Part shown: positions 51,301 to 62,246 of the stretch, piece after piece
Numbering within the stretch: position 1 is the first letter of the stretch
Layout: the number at the start of each line of letters is the position of its first letter
Origin: Rhodosorus marinus
Lineage: Eukaryota; Rhodophyta; Stylonematophyceae; Stylonematales; Stylonemataceae
NCBI GenBank assembly: GCA_029953675.1
Contig: JAMWBK010000008.1
Span: forward strand, 2,017,001 to 2,081,000
Direction of reading: 5' to 3'
Length of the DNA stretch: 64,000 nucleotides
The notes under the pieces: generated by a model
Told to the model about the DNA's origin: nothing
The model's input: the letters and a program-made list of their open reading frames with translations, nothing else
Databases searched by the model: none
Translations under genes and position numbers: made by a program

Positions 51301-51465
51301 TCTTGCTGATTCAGCCCCTACCTCACCCCCCGGGGGTTTGTACAGACAATTCCAAACCGAATCACGGAATTGGTGATGGATCGAGAACCCCTCTTGAGGT
51401 GGCAAACCGAGGTGTTTGTTCGGGTCAGAACCTCGATTCCCTCGCAGAATATCTGTGTTATTTTT

Positions 51466-52010
51466 TCATTGATTGAACGCATTTGTTTAGTCGGAGGCTC
51501 AAAGAAAAATACCCGGAGGGAATAAAATGACTAATCGCGGCGAAGGTCGCCCACTTCCAACATCGAACGAATGGTTTAATCGGAGGCTGAAAAAAAAAAC
51601 CCGAGGGGAAAAAAAGACTAAGCGCGGCGAAGTACTAGCGCCTCCAACATCAAAGCGGCATTCATGCGCCACAGCAGGAAACTTAAGCGGGTAAACAACG
51701 ATTGAAGACGGTCAGGGCGTTCGCGGAACAACTCCCGAAGCCAGCGAGAACCAACAGAGTCCATGAACCCAAAGCACTCAATGATCAGGGGTACCAAGCG
51801 ATGTGCTAGTGCCGAAGCACGAACACCAGGGGAAGACAAAGCCCCCGCGTATTTGATCTCTTTGCGGCGTCTCATGCTGGCGGCGGCAGATCCACGGCGC
51901 TCCTTCCAACATCAAAGCAACGTTCATACTCCACGGCAAGAAACTTAAACGGGTAAACAACGAGGACAGAAGGTCAGGGCGTTAGCGCAATAATTCCCTA
52001 AGCCAACGAC
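51466..52010 (-). mobile_element. RLE-2 copy with a second RLE-2 nested inside
   Basis: The outer copy spans 51466-51564 and 51903-52010 (3' UTR, then C-terminal codons). The inner copy, 51565-51902, has its own 3' UTR, an 85-codon C-terminal frame (51618-51875) and a short ATTC tail. The 11 bp CTTCCAACATC occurs at 51554-51564 and 51903-51913 on either side of the inner copy, as expected of a target-site duplication. Confidence 0.85.
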
Positions 52011-52084
52011 AGTAGAGCAGAATTCAACTACTGGTTATTACTGGCATAAACACCGCTTTTTTTTATATGGTCTTAATTGGGCTT

Positions 52085-53778
52085 TATTAGCATAGCCTGA
52101 AGCGCTAAGCAAGGCGTGAGAGGGAACTAAGAACTAGGTAGGGAAGCGTGCAAACCCAGGCGCCTATGGCGCGCCTCGGCAAGCATGCTGCTCGAATATC
52201 TCCACAGAGAGGCACTTAAACGCCGCAAAAGTTCCAAAAAATCAACAGGATGCTCAGTAAAATATTTCCGCAACCATTCCACATCCGGCTTCTCCACGCG
52301 ACCAAAGCTTTCCACAACGAGAGGCTGGAACCGGTGGGAGCGACCCTCAGCGCGAGGCAAACTGGCCATACTCTCAGCGTACCGTCGTTCCTTCACTCGG
52401 CGAAGGACAGAAGCGGTTGCGCGCCGGCGGCGAGCAGCAGCAATGAGATGGGACCTAACCACAGGGCATGTTATCGCGAGGTTAACATATGCTGAGCGTC
52501 CGGCGGCAGCGTCGGAGACAAGAAGATCTGCGATACAGCGAGGCGGCGCCGTGTCCGAGACCGATCTGGGCAGTTCCGATTCCACCTCAACCGTATGCCC
52601 TTCCCGAGTCACATATTCGCTGAGAATGTATTTGAAGCGAGTGTGACGCCTCGTACGAACACCCCTCAACAGTCCGCATGAACGTAAGAAATGGTAACCG
52701 CAAGCATCGACCCGACTCTCACATCCCTGACAGAATGACGGCCCATTAGAGTCCCACGGAGCTTGTGGCAAACCCAGGTAGATCCGTGCAGCAGAGCGGA
52801 ATTGGAAGGCATCGAGACGGTGACCCAGTGACGAAGGTAGAGTGGTTAACCGCAAGAGCGATAGATTGCCTCCCATGCCGTGGAGGCGAGCGGCGGTGGT
52901 AGGCGGTGTGAGGGGAGAGTTGAGCACGATTGCGTGAGCGGCACTGCGTTGGCCCCAGGTGAGGCTATGTTGAATCACATCAGTGCGCGAGCTCCACAAT
53001 CGGCTCAAACCCGGGTAATCGGCAACCGGTGACCCGGGGCTAGCTTCACCCTCGTCGGCGAGCACTCTGTCGATGGGAGAATCCTCGATCGCATCCGTCT
53101 GTCTCCATAACAGCTCTTTCCAGGAGCGAAATCCAGATCGATTCTCGTCAAGCACGGCGTTGCACTTACTGAGTGCCTGTTGCAGACCATCATAAAGGCT
53201 CCGGAGGGGCGGCGGAGGGGTCGCAGGGTCTTCACTAGTTAGTGCTCGAGCCAAAAAATAGGCACTCCGCATCCGAAAGCTCACCAAGGTACGAAGCGCA
53301 GTAGCCCAGGAGGCGACCGCCGCAAGCGAGCATACGAGCCCACTGTCTGCTACGCCAAATCCACCTAATCGCAATGGTAGAGCGAGCTGAGCACGAATTA
53401 AGTCCCTGTTGGAGCAGATTAGACATCCAGCGGTTCATCCAAGAGCTTTCCCCAGTGTTTCAACATCATGTCGTCGGCCTTAGTGGCGATCCAGGCTCCC
53501 CAATGTGGTGGCAGGCTGCGCAACCAATAGTTGGGCCGGGGACCGGCGCAGAAGAGGGAGGAAAGCAAGCATGCAGATAGCTGCATGCTGTCCGGCAGAC
53601 TCTCAATGGCGTCGGTCAACTGGTTGTGTCTGGCCAAGACCCGTTCGCAAAAGTCTCGAACAAAATTGGCACTCCCCAAACTGACACCACGGTCCTCGAG
53701 GCCTTCACGTTCGCCGTAGTGTCGAAGACGAGAAGGCAAAGAGTCCATCGAAGCTTCACTCGGGGCGAGAAAACGTCT
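52085..53778 (-). pseudogene. RLE-1 ORF2 C-terminal half
   Basis: Inverted copy with its 3' end at about 52087 and a long open stretch of 415 codons (52127-53374) covering part of the thumb, the CCHC finger, the endonuclease and the C terminus. Upstream parts (53419-53748) are in another frame. It is truncated at ~53778 exactly where the 3' tip of the next inverted copy starts. Confidence 0.85.
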
Positions 53779-55137
53779 TTATTAGCATAGCCTGAAGCGC
53801 TACGCAAGGCGTGAAAGGGAACTAAGAACTAGGTAGGGAAGCGTGCAAAACCAGGCGCCGATAGCGCGCCTCGCCAAGCATGCTGCTCGAATATCGCCAC
53901 AGAGGGACACTTAACCGCCGCAAAAGTTCCAAGTATTCAACAGGACGCTGAGTAAAACATTTCCGCAACAACTTCAAACCCGACTTGTCCACGTGACGAA
54001 AGCTTTCCACAATGAAAGGCTGCAACCGGTGGGGGCGACCCTCAGCGCGAGGCAGACTGACCATACTCTCAGCGTACCGTCGCGTTCCTTCACTCGGCGA
54101 AGGGCGGAAGCGGCTGCCCCCCGGCGGTGGGCGGCAGCCGTGAGATGGGCGCTTGCCACAGGGCATGTAATCGCGAGGTCAACATATGCTGAGCGTCTGG
54201 CGGCACATCGGAGATAAGGAGATCTGCGATACAGCGGGGCGGTGGTGCCCTCTCCGAGACCGATCTGGTCAGTTCCGATTCCACCTCCACCGTATGCCCT
54301 ACCCGAGTCAAACATTCGCTGAGAATGTACTTGAAGCGAGTGTGACGCCTCGGACGAAGACCTCTCAACAGTCCATGAACCTAGGAAGTGGTAACCACAA
54401 GCATCGACCCGACTCTCACATCCCTGACAAGAAGACGGCCGATTAGAGTGCCACGGAGCTTGTGGCAAACACAGGTAGATCCATGCAGCAGAGCTCAACT
54501 GAAAGGCATCGAGACGGTGACCAAGGGACGAAGATAGAGTGGTTAACCACAAGTGGGATAGATTGCCTCCCATGCCGTGGAGGCGAGCGACGGTGGTAGG
54601 CGATGTAAAGGGAGAGTTGAGCAAGATTGTGTGAGCGGCACTGTGTTGGCCCCAGGTGAGGCTATGTGGAATCACATCAGTGCGCGAGCACCACAATCGG
54701 CTCACACTCGGGTAATCGGCAACCGCTGACCCGGGGCTAACTTCCCCCTCGTCGGCGAGTACTCTGTCGATGGGAGAGTCCTCGATCTCCTCCGTCCGTT
54801 CCCATAACAGCTCTTTCCAGGAGCGAAATCTAGATCGATTCTCGTCCGGCACGGCGTTGTCCCTACTGAGTGCCTGTTGCAGACCATCATAAATGCTCCG
54901 GAGAGGCGGCGGATGGGTCGCGGGGCCTTCACTAGTTAGTGCTCTAGCCGAAAGGCAGGCACTTCGCATCCGAAAAGTCACCAAGGTGCGGAGCGCGGTA
55001 GTCCAGGAGGCGACCGCCGCAGGCGAGCATACGAGTCAACGGTCTGCCACTCCAAATCCACCTAATCGCAACTGTAGGGCAATCTGAGCACGAATTAGGT
55101 CCCTGTCAGGAGCAGCTTCCAGCCGTTCATCCAAAAG
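53779..55137 (-). pseudogene. RLE-1 ORF2 C-terminal third
   Basis: Inverted copy, subfamily as at 52085. Open stretches 53974-54984 and 53822-54166 are offset by a small indel in the endonuclease (KERDGTLR against KERRYAES). It is truncated near 55137 in unrelated sequence. A tail of only a few bases (CTTTATTAGCATAGCC) is left. Confidence 0.85.
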
Positions 55138-55755
55138 TACTCTATCTTAAGAAGACCGGTCTAGCCACCTGCCCAAGCGCTATCCCGTGTTGATCCCGTG
55201 GTGAAGGAAACGGGTAGAGTAGAGGACGATCAGCAGAATTCAAGCACCTCATAACAGTATATGACGTACCTGAGACAAGGGAAATACAGGGAAATACAAG
55301 GGGATGAGTAGGCACTCATGGACTTAAGAGTACCAGTACGGGGGTTCTGCTCCATTTCTGTCCTCCAGCGGTACGCATACTAGTCGCTTAACAGCGATGA
55401 GACCGTACTATTGGAACCCATCGACGGGTGCCTGGTACTCGCGTTTGGAAGATGAAAAGAAGAACAACTGGGATTCATTACAAATGGCCGTCAGGGACAA
55501 CATGCTTCCGCTAATCGTCGTTGGGTCCTAGCCTTTTGGATCATCAGCAGGGAACATCGAGAGGGACGCACGATCCGAGACTATGTGAATGCGTTCGAAC
55601 GAGCGGTCGACGAACTCCGGAAGTATGATCCGGACTGGATATCCGCTATTGTGATAGTGCCGGCTTTCGTAAAAGGGTTAGTTGCAGTCGCCAAGCTCGA
55701 AGTAGCTCTCTGGTTCTAGTTCATTTACTTCTTGCGTAACGTTAGTAAAAAAAAA
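55138..55755 (+). other. Unassigned sequence with a Gag-like fragment
   Basis: An 87-codon frame at about 55458-55720, without its own ATG, reads WVLAFWIISREHREGRTIRD, YVNAFERAVDELRKYDPDW and AFVKGL. This resembles the Gag helical domain of LTR retroelements (a charged helix with a late F-x-x-GL). The similarity is weak and from memory of the family's pattern. The frame ends at TAG 55718-55720. Nothing else in this stretch is recognisable. Confidence 0.35.
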
Positions 55756-56030
55756 AAAAAAAAAAAGTCTGGGGTTTTTAGGGTAGTTGTTGTCGAGGAT
55801 TGGGGTTTTGTTTCTTTTTCGGTCGCGAGCGTGTTCGTTTACGGGAAGCGCTCCCTCTGGTACGCCTTCCACTCGATTTTCCGCGGGGCGTCGTTTGCAT
55901 TTGCAACTACTTCTGTCTTCCGGGTGGGTGTGTTGCGGGGCCTTTCCTATTTGGGTTGGGTTTGGTCGATTATTCTCTCGGTGCGGTTTCATATTGGTGG
56001 TGCAACGTTTCCTTTGCGGATTCCCTCAGG

Positions 56031-57440
56031 ATGGTAGGGATATCTCCGCGCTCGACGGAGCCTCCTCCCAAGGAGGCACTGCCAGGTGGGGGACTCCGTG
56101 TTCGCCTCAGCTGCGGCACGTTTTCTTCCGAGGTTGACTTGGAAGGCGCTTCTGGCACCCAGGCGCGTGCACTTATCTCCGCTGTCACCAGCCTGATCAC
56201 GGCTGCGAGTGATCGTGGAGTGCTCCCTCAGCTCACCCAGAAGCTAGGTGGGCTGGAATCGGGATTGCTGGCCAGTTCAAATTCAAATTCGGACGAGAAT
56301 TTGAATTGCCCCAGAGTGGCAGCGTTGGCTGAAGGCAGTCAACATCAGGTCAATCAACATGAACTTGTCCCGGGACAGGCGAGGGCTGTTGCTTCTGCGC
56401 GGGACAGTACGACGTTGGGGAGCGGCAGGCCGGGCCAAAACGCGCTTCAGCGCTCGGGGACTCGAGGCAATGGTGGTGGTGACTGTGCGGCAACCGGTGT
56501 GGAGGAGACTGCAGCTGTGGACTTCCCTCTCTTGGACCAGCCCTCAGGTGGTCACCAGCTCCCGGCTACTTCGGGGGCACGTGGTGGCCGCAAGGGGGGC
56601 GCTTCGTACGCATCAGTCTTGCGGAAGGGCACCACTGCCACACGTACGGCGGCTATGCTCCGTTTCATACCATCTCGCGAGCCTCAGGATGGACCTGTGG
56701 AGACCACTCTCCAATTTCTGTGGGTGCGAAATGTCCGGCCCCAGACTACACGAGGACAGGTTCCGTCTATGCGAGACTTTCGGGACACTTTTGCGGAATC
56801 GTTAGGGTGCAGCCGGGGTGATTTCTTCTTCGCAAACTATGAGGGCCGGGATGTGCTGTTTTTGGTCTCCGCAACCGCCGCCAAGTACCTGGAGGCCTTG
56901 CTGGCGAAGCCTACCGAGCAGTGGCCTGAGAGCGCCCGGTGGCTGCGCTGCAACCCGCAGGTGGTTTTGCACTTCGATTTTGACCGTTTCTCGGGCAATT
57001 TCCTGTCTCCGGGAGAAACGGCAGGGCTCTCTGAGCATGAGAGCAGCGTGACGGCGGCAGCGATCCATTGGCTACGGATTCAGCGCCTTGAGAGGATCTT
57101 GTTGGAGCGGTTCCAATCGGGCCCTCGTCACCTGCGCATGGCGGTTTCCAGTTTCTTCGATCTGGAGAGGCGACTTGTGCTGACTTCGCGCTACAAGACA
57201 GAGCTGCAGCGGGTGGGGATTTTGGAGGGCTCTGCTTCCAGCACTACTTCCAGCGAGAGTGGTGAGGCAGGGGAGCAGACTGAGGGCATGGCGGTGGAGG
57301 ACGCCCAGGTTACTTCGCTGAAGCCCGCGGGATCCGTTCCGCGAGCCTCGCGGAGTGGGAGGCTCACGACTTTGGTGCGGATAGGAGGTAAGAGAGCGAG
57401 GACCGACTCCCCCGGGTCTAAGGGGGAGAAGCACGATTAG
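56031..57440 (+). CDS. RLE-1 ORF1 protein
   Basis: An intact 469-residue frame from the same ATG as in the other long copies (MVGISPRS) to a TAG 31 bp before ORF2. It differs from the copy at 36336 by scattered substitutions such as ASSNSNSDEN for ARSNSSSDEN. Same domain layout, basic C terminus and unknown fold. Confidence 0.85.
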   Translation: MVGISPRSTEPPPKEALPGGGLRVRLSCGTFSSEVDLEGASGTQARALISAVTSLITAASDRGVLPQLTQKLGGLESGLLASSNSNSDENLNCPRVAALAEGSQHQVNQHELVPGQARAVASARDSTTLGSGRPGQNALQRSGTRGNGGGDCAATGVEETAAVDFPLLDQPSGGHQLPATSGARGGRKGGASYASVLRKGTTATRTAAMLRFIPSREPQDGPVETTLQFLWVRNVRPQTTRGQVPSMRDFRDTFAESLGCSRGDFFFANYEGRDVLFLVSATAAKYLEALLAKPTEQWPESARWLRCNPQVVLHFDFDRFSGNFLSPGETAGLSEHESSVTAAAIHWLRIQRLERILLERFQSGPRHLRMAVSSFFDLERRLVLTSRYKTELQRVGILEGSASSTTSSESGEAGEQTEGMAVEDAQVTSLKPAGSVPRASRSGRLTTLVRIGGKRARTDSPGSKGEKHD

Positions 57441-57471
57441 CGCTCCAGGCACGGCTGCGAGGTCGCAGCCT

Positions 57472-60400
57472 ATGGATCTACAGTCTTATGTCCTGAAGGA
57501 GGGCGGAGACTGGGGCATTTGGCGTACGCGTTTTCGGAGTTGGCTCCGGCGGTGGATTTCTTTGGAAGGAGGCTCGCTTCCCCTCCGTGGGGGCATTCCC
57601 CCAGTCGTCCTTCCTCGTGGAGACCTTCTAGTAGCTGGAACCATTCTCGATTTCATCTTCACGAGCCTGGCTCGCAACATTCGGGACACAGTCATTTGGG
57701 TTTTTCTGGGGGTCATGCCGCGCCTGATTCTGGCCCCCATTCACACATCGGAGCGCAGATGGCGAGTACGAGACCGACTGGCCCTGTTCTTGAAGGGAGA
57801 CTTCGAAGTACTACAGCGCAGCTATTTGGCGTCGTCAGCACCATCCGCCCGTCGGACTCGGCATGGCACAGTGTCGCCCGTGCCAGCTCGAGTACAGAAA
57901 TTGGTAGCAGTGGGCGATTTAAGTCGAGCGGCGCGGGTTTTGGAGGGCCAGGCGCCTGTCCTCCCCTACGATGATAGTCTCGCCCAGACGGTGTCGTCTT
58001 TGTTCCCTGAGTCCGACGTGGATTTGTCCCCTGAATTCGAGGTATTCTTGGACCGTCCGGAGTTGGCCAGGTTTCGCATCGATCTGACGCTCAGTGAGTC
58101 TGACCTGGAGGATTTGCTTAGTACCTCGCGTCGGGGACGCAGTCCCGGACCCTCCGGGCTAAGAACAGAGCTATTGCAGGCCCTGAGCCAGCCTGGCCAG
58201 AGCGCGCTTCTGAGGATCCTTAACAAGTTGTTCCAGGGCGTATCGGGTGCGTCTGCGCCATGGGAACATCTCCGGCAGGCACAGCTTTGCTTGCTCACGA
58301 AACCTGACGACCAGCCGGCCCACCCGCGTCTCCGGCCGATCGGGATGGTGGAGAGCCTACGGAAGTTAGCCGGGAGGTGGCTATGCCAGCGCCTTCGCCA
58401 GCGCGGCACAGCTTTTATGGCGCCCTTGCAAGTAGGGGTGGGATTTTCTGGGGGTTGCGAACTGATCACCCATGGGATCGAGCTAGAACGCGCCAGTAGG
58501 CCGGAGTGGGGAGTCTTGGTGGTTGATTTCCGGAACGCATTCAACAGCGTGTCGCGGACGCATGCGCTAGAGGTGCTCCGACGTGTGTTTCCGGAGGCGT
58601 GGCCGTTTCTATCGGGTATTTACGGAGGTGAGAGCCTCCCCTACTTGACAACGGAGGGCACTGTTTTTCAAGCACATACTGGCGTCCAACAAGGCGACCC
58701 TTGCGGACCTCTTCTTCATGCCTGTGCCCTACAGCTCGTACTTTTACGTCTTTCGACTGAGGTCTCGGATCTTCGAATCTGCGCGTACCACGATGACGTA
58801 ACATTGCTGGGCACCCCTGACACCCTGGCTAGGGGACTGAACGCGATCGAAGCGATTGCACGTCGCGTCGGTTTGACTGTGGAAACAGAAAAATGTCGCT
58901 TTCTCCCCCCGAGGGACGTGTCGCTGAACTCTCTGCCACCCACTCTGCGACTAATCAGCGAACGTGAAGGGTTCGAACACCACGGCGTCGGATTGGGCAC
59001 TGACAACTTTGTCCAAGCATCCTGCGAGCGAGTTTTGGCACGGCACAAGCAACTCACCGACCCAATTGAGCACCTACCCGACAGCATGCTGCAATCGGCC
59101 TGCTTGCTTTCCCGCTTTTGTGCCGGTCCCAGACTCAACTACTGGTTGCGCAGCCTGCCTCCAGCTTGGGGCGAGTGGATCGCGGCTAAAGCCGACGAAA
59201 TGACCCTGCAACACTGGGGAACGCTCTTGGATGAGCCCCTCGATCTTGAAGCTGCTCCCGACAGGGACTTAATTCGTGCACAGATCGCTCTACCGTTGCG
59301 ATTAGGGGGATTCGGCGTCGCAGACCGTGGGCTGGTATGCTCGCCAGCGGCGGTTGCCTCCTGGGCTTCCGCGCTGCGAACGTTGGTGACCTTCCAGATG
59401 CGAAGTGCCTGCCTCTTGGCTCGAGCTTTGACCAACGAGGATCCAGTGACCCTGCCGCCCCCGCTTTTGACAATTTATGATGGTCTTCAACACGCGTTCA
59501 GGAGGTGCAACGCCGTGCCGGACGCAAATCGGTCCCGCTTTCGTTCCTGGAGGGAGCTGTTATGGGGACGAGCTGAAGCGATTGAGGATTATCCCCTCGA
59601 CCGAGTTCTTGCCGATGACGGAGGGGCTAGCCCCGGGTCCCCTGTTGCAGACTACCCGGGTTTGAGCCGATTGTGGAGCTCCCGCACTGATGTGATTCAA
59701 CATAGCCTCACCTGGGGCCAACACAGTGCCGCTCACACAGTCATGCTCAATTCTCCTCTCACGCCGCCTACCACTGCCGCTCGTCTCCGCGGCATGGCAG
59801 GCAACCTCTCGCACTTGTGGTTAACCACTCTACCGTCGTCATTGAGTCATCGTCTCGATGCTTTCCAGTTCCGTTCTGCCGCACGGATCTATCTCGGTTT
59901 GCCACAGGCTCCGTGGCACTCTAATCGGCCGTCTTTCTGTCAGGGATGTGAGAGTCGGATTGACGCTTGTGGCTACCACTTCCTGGGTTCCTGCGGACTG
60001 TTGCGAGGTCTCCGTACGAGGCGTCACACTCGCCTCAAGTACATCCTCAGCGAATTTTTGACTCGGATAGGGCATACGGTTGAGGTTGAGTCGGAACTGC
60101 CCAGATCCATCTCGGACTCTGCACCGCCCCGTTGTATAGCCGATCTCCTCGTCTCCGACGCTGCTGCAAGACGCTCAACATATGTGGACCTTGCGATTAC
60201 CTGCCCCGTGGCCAGCGCCCACCTCACCGCAGCCGCCCGCCGCCGGGGGGCCGCGGCTTCAGCCCTTCGAAGAGTTAAGGAACGACGGTATGCTGAGAGC
60301 ATGGCCAGTCTGCCTTGCGCTGAGGGTCGCTCTCACCGGTTCCAGCCATTCATTGTGGAAAGCTTTGGTCACGTGGATAAGTCGGGTTTATAGTGGTTGC

Positions 60401-60543
60401 GGAAATGTTTTGCTGAGCATCCTACTGAATATTTGGCGCTCTTGAGGCGTTTAAGTGTCTCCCTTTGGCGATATTCCAGCGACATGCTTTCCGAGGCGCG
60501 CCATCGGCGCCTGGGGTTGCATGCTTCCCTCCCTAGTTATTAG
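57472..60543 (+). pseudogene. RLE-1 ORF2 with one late stop codon
   Basis: Open for 973 codons to a TAG at 60391-60393 that replaces GAG in SGLEWLRK. The remaining 50 codons to the normal stop (60541-60543) are still in frame. All catalytic motifs are present: VDFRNAFN, QQGDP, YHDD, the CCHC finger with DACGYH, and the endonuclease D-x14-D. It keeps the longer RTRHGTVSPVPARVQKL form of the N-terminal region, which is probably ancestral because older copies have it too. Loss of the last 51 residues may or may not abolish activity. Confidence 0.88.
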
Positions 60544-60586
60544 TTCATCTTCACGCCTTGCGTAGCGCTTCAGGCTATGCTAGTAA

Positions 60587-60797
60587 GGTTGCGGAAATGT
60601 TTTGCTGAGCATCCTACTAATATTTGGCGCTCTTGAGGCGTTTAAGTGTCTCCCTTTGGCGATATTCCAGCGACATGCTTTCCGAGGCGCGCCATCGGCG
60701 CCTGGGGTTGCATGCTTCCCTCCCTAGTTATTAGTTCATCTTCACGCCTTGCGTAGCGCTTCAGGCTATGCTAGTAAAGTCCAGTAAAGTCCAGTAA
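60587..60797 (+). mobile_element. RLE-1 3'-end fragment inserted at a tail
   Basis: A ~200 bp copy of the last 60 codons and 3' UTR, almost identical to the end of the preceding element. It starts immediately after that element's CTATGCTAGTAA tip and carries two AGTAAAGTCC units. Confidence 0.85.
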
Positions 60798-60835
60798 ACA
60801 ATCAGCAACGACGTCCCCTCCTGGCCGGTTGCCCT

Positions 60836-61325
60836 AATTTGCTCAGCCCGACCGTGTACAATCCGGTTTAAAATGAAGATTACTCCACTAGCAAATTCCT
60901 TTCGTACAAAAAAGTTGTAAATGAAGAGTGGCTTTGTCCACCATCAGATTTATTCAGGCCTTGTCACGTGTTTACTCAGCCCGACCGTGTCTATCCACGG
61001 GCAAATAGGGATGGGAACCCCGAAGAAAGCCCATGGTATGCTAAATGAGAAGAGGAAGGCTCGGACGTGCTACCTGAAGCAGTATGCCTAGGATGTACTC
61101 AGATGTGAGCACGGATGGTTGGGATTTGCTGAGCGCGAAGAGCTTCAGGGTGCTCTGGCCGTAGCTGAAGAGCGGACTTGTCCCATGTTTGCTCAGCCCG
61201 ACAATAGATAACTCTCTTAAAACTAACAATGTTTCAATATTCGTACTTCAAATCGTTATGATTTGACGGGAAGAGTAGTGCTCCGGCCGGATTGCTTCTT
61301 GTTGCCCTTATTTGCTCAGCCCGAG
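60836..61325 (+). repeat. Four copies of a TTTGCTCAGCCCGA motif
   Basis: Copies at about 60838, 60971 (TTTACTCAGCCCGA), 61188 and 61311. The first and last share further flanking sequence (CCGGCCGG upstream, TTCCGG or ATCCGG downstream). Confidence 0.75.
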
Positions 61326-61735
61326 CACGAAACAGATTCCGGACTTGCGGAAAGCTCGAAACTCGAAACGTAGCAAACTGGAAACTACTTTAGTTATCGA
61401 ATGCTCCAGATCCTTAATGTTTTGTATTTCCTTAAAAACGTAGTGCAAAGTGTCCTAACCTAAGCTCGAAGAATGTAAAAACTGGGGCTTCTTTCCCTCC
61501 CTTGCCTGTTTTAACACGTGCATAATTCAACGAAGAACGAGGAGACATGAATGCTTGTGTTCCCCTTTCAGGAGATACCAGTGGTTGTGCTTTCTCTTGA
61601 ATACTGCTTCACAATGAATGCATCATCCTAGTGAGAAACGCCCTGACGCTCTTCGCGCTCAGGGAAACCCAACCATCGGTGCTCACATCTGGGTATATCC
61701 TTAGCATACTGCTTCCGGTATCACTTCCAAGCTTG
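61041..61735. repeat. Imperfect inverted repeat of ~95 bp
   Basis: 61050-61150 and 61636-61735 are inverted copies at roughly 85 percent by eye. Both encode a peptide of the type QPSVLTSxYILxILL on opposite strands. The ~490 bp between them has no recognised content. Confidence 0.6.
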
Positions 61736-61819
61736 GCATCTCAGCGGCGGGGTTCCCCCCTCCTTTTCACAACTAAATCAGAGAACCCTCACCGCGCCTC
61801 CGCTCCCCACCCAAAATTC

Positions 61820-62119
61820 TGTTGAAACGGTCACGCGATGAACGGTGACGATACGCTCTCAGCATCTAGGAGGGTGATTCACACACGGTCACACATACGG
61901 TAGGACCGATGTGCGAACAGTATACGGTAGACAAACCATGTAGAGGTTCAAACAATTGAAGTAGTTTGAACAGTACAAGGTATCGATCTTTTGCACAGTA
62001 TAGTAGGATACTTAAGTGGTAGATATCGAACGCAAGGGTCAGGGAAAACAATAAAGAAACTATCGAAGTTTGGCTGACGGGACTTTGGTCAAGGTTGGGA
62101 ATCCTTGAAAATTCCAACA
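61820..62119 (+). mobile_element. 5' LTR of a Ty1/copia retrotransposon
   Basis: A 300 bp sequence starting TGTTGAAA and ending TTCCAACA, with a primer-binding site directly behind it. A diverged copy of the whole length stands at 13081-14208 on the other strand, which confirms both ends. Confidence 0.8.
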
Positions 62120-62135
62120 TGGTCTCATCGCTCGG
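62120..62135 (+). promoter_or_regulatory. Primer-binding site
   Basis: TGGTCTCATCGCTCGG follows the LTR end without a gap. Its TGG start fits the CCA end of a tRNA, and it resembles the initiator-methionine site TGGTATCAGAGC of many copia elements. Confidence 0.6.
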
Positions 62136-62246
62136 TGCGATTTAAGACGTTGCTTGGTGCAACTTAAGGATATTGCTTGGTGCGATTCCGAGAGAGAAGT
62201 GTTTATTCTTTAAGGATTGGTTTTTAAAGATCGGGTTTTTCAGAGT

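Larger units (their letters stand above)
55756..60586 (+). mobile_element. Near-intact full-length RLE-1 retrotransposon
   Basis: A run of about 20 A at 55748-55767 precedes the 5' end (GTCTGGGG, as at 36081). ORF1 56031-57440, both hairpins (second at 57453-57470), ORF2 57472-60543 with one late stop, 3' UTR, and only a trace of tail before the next fragment. It is very similar to the copy at 36081. Confidence 0.85.
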
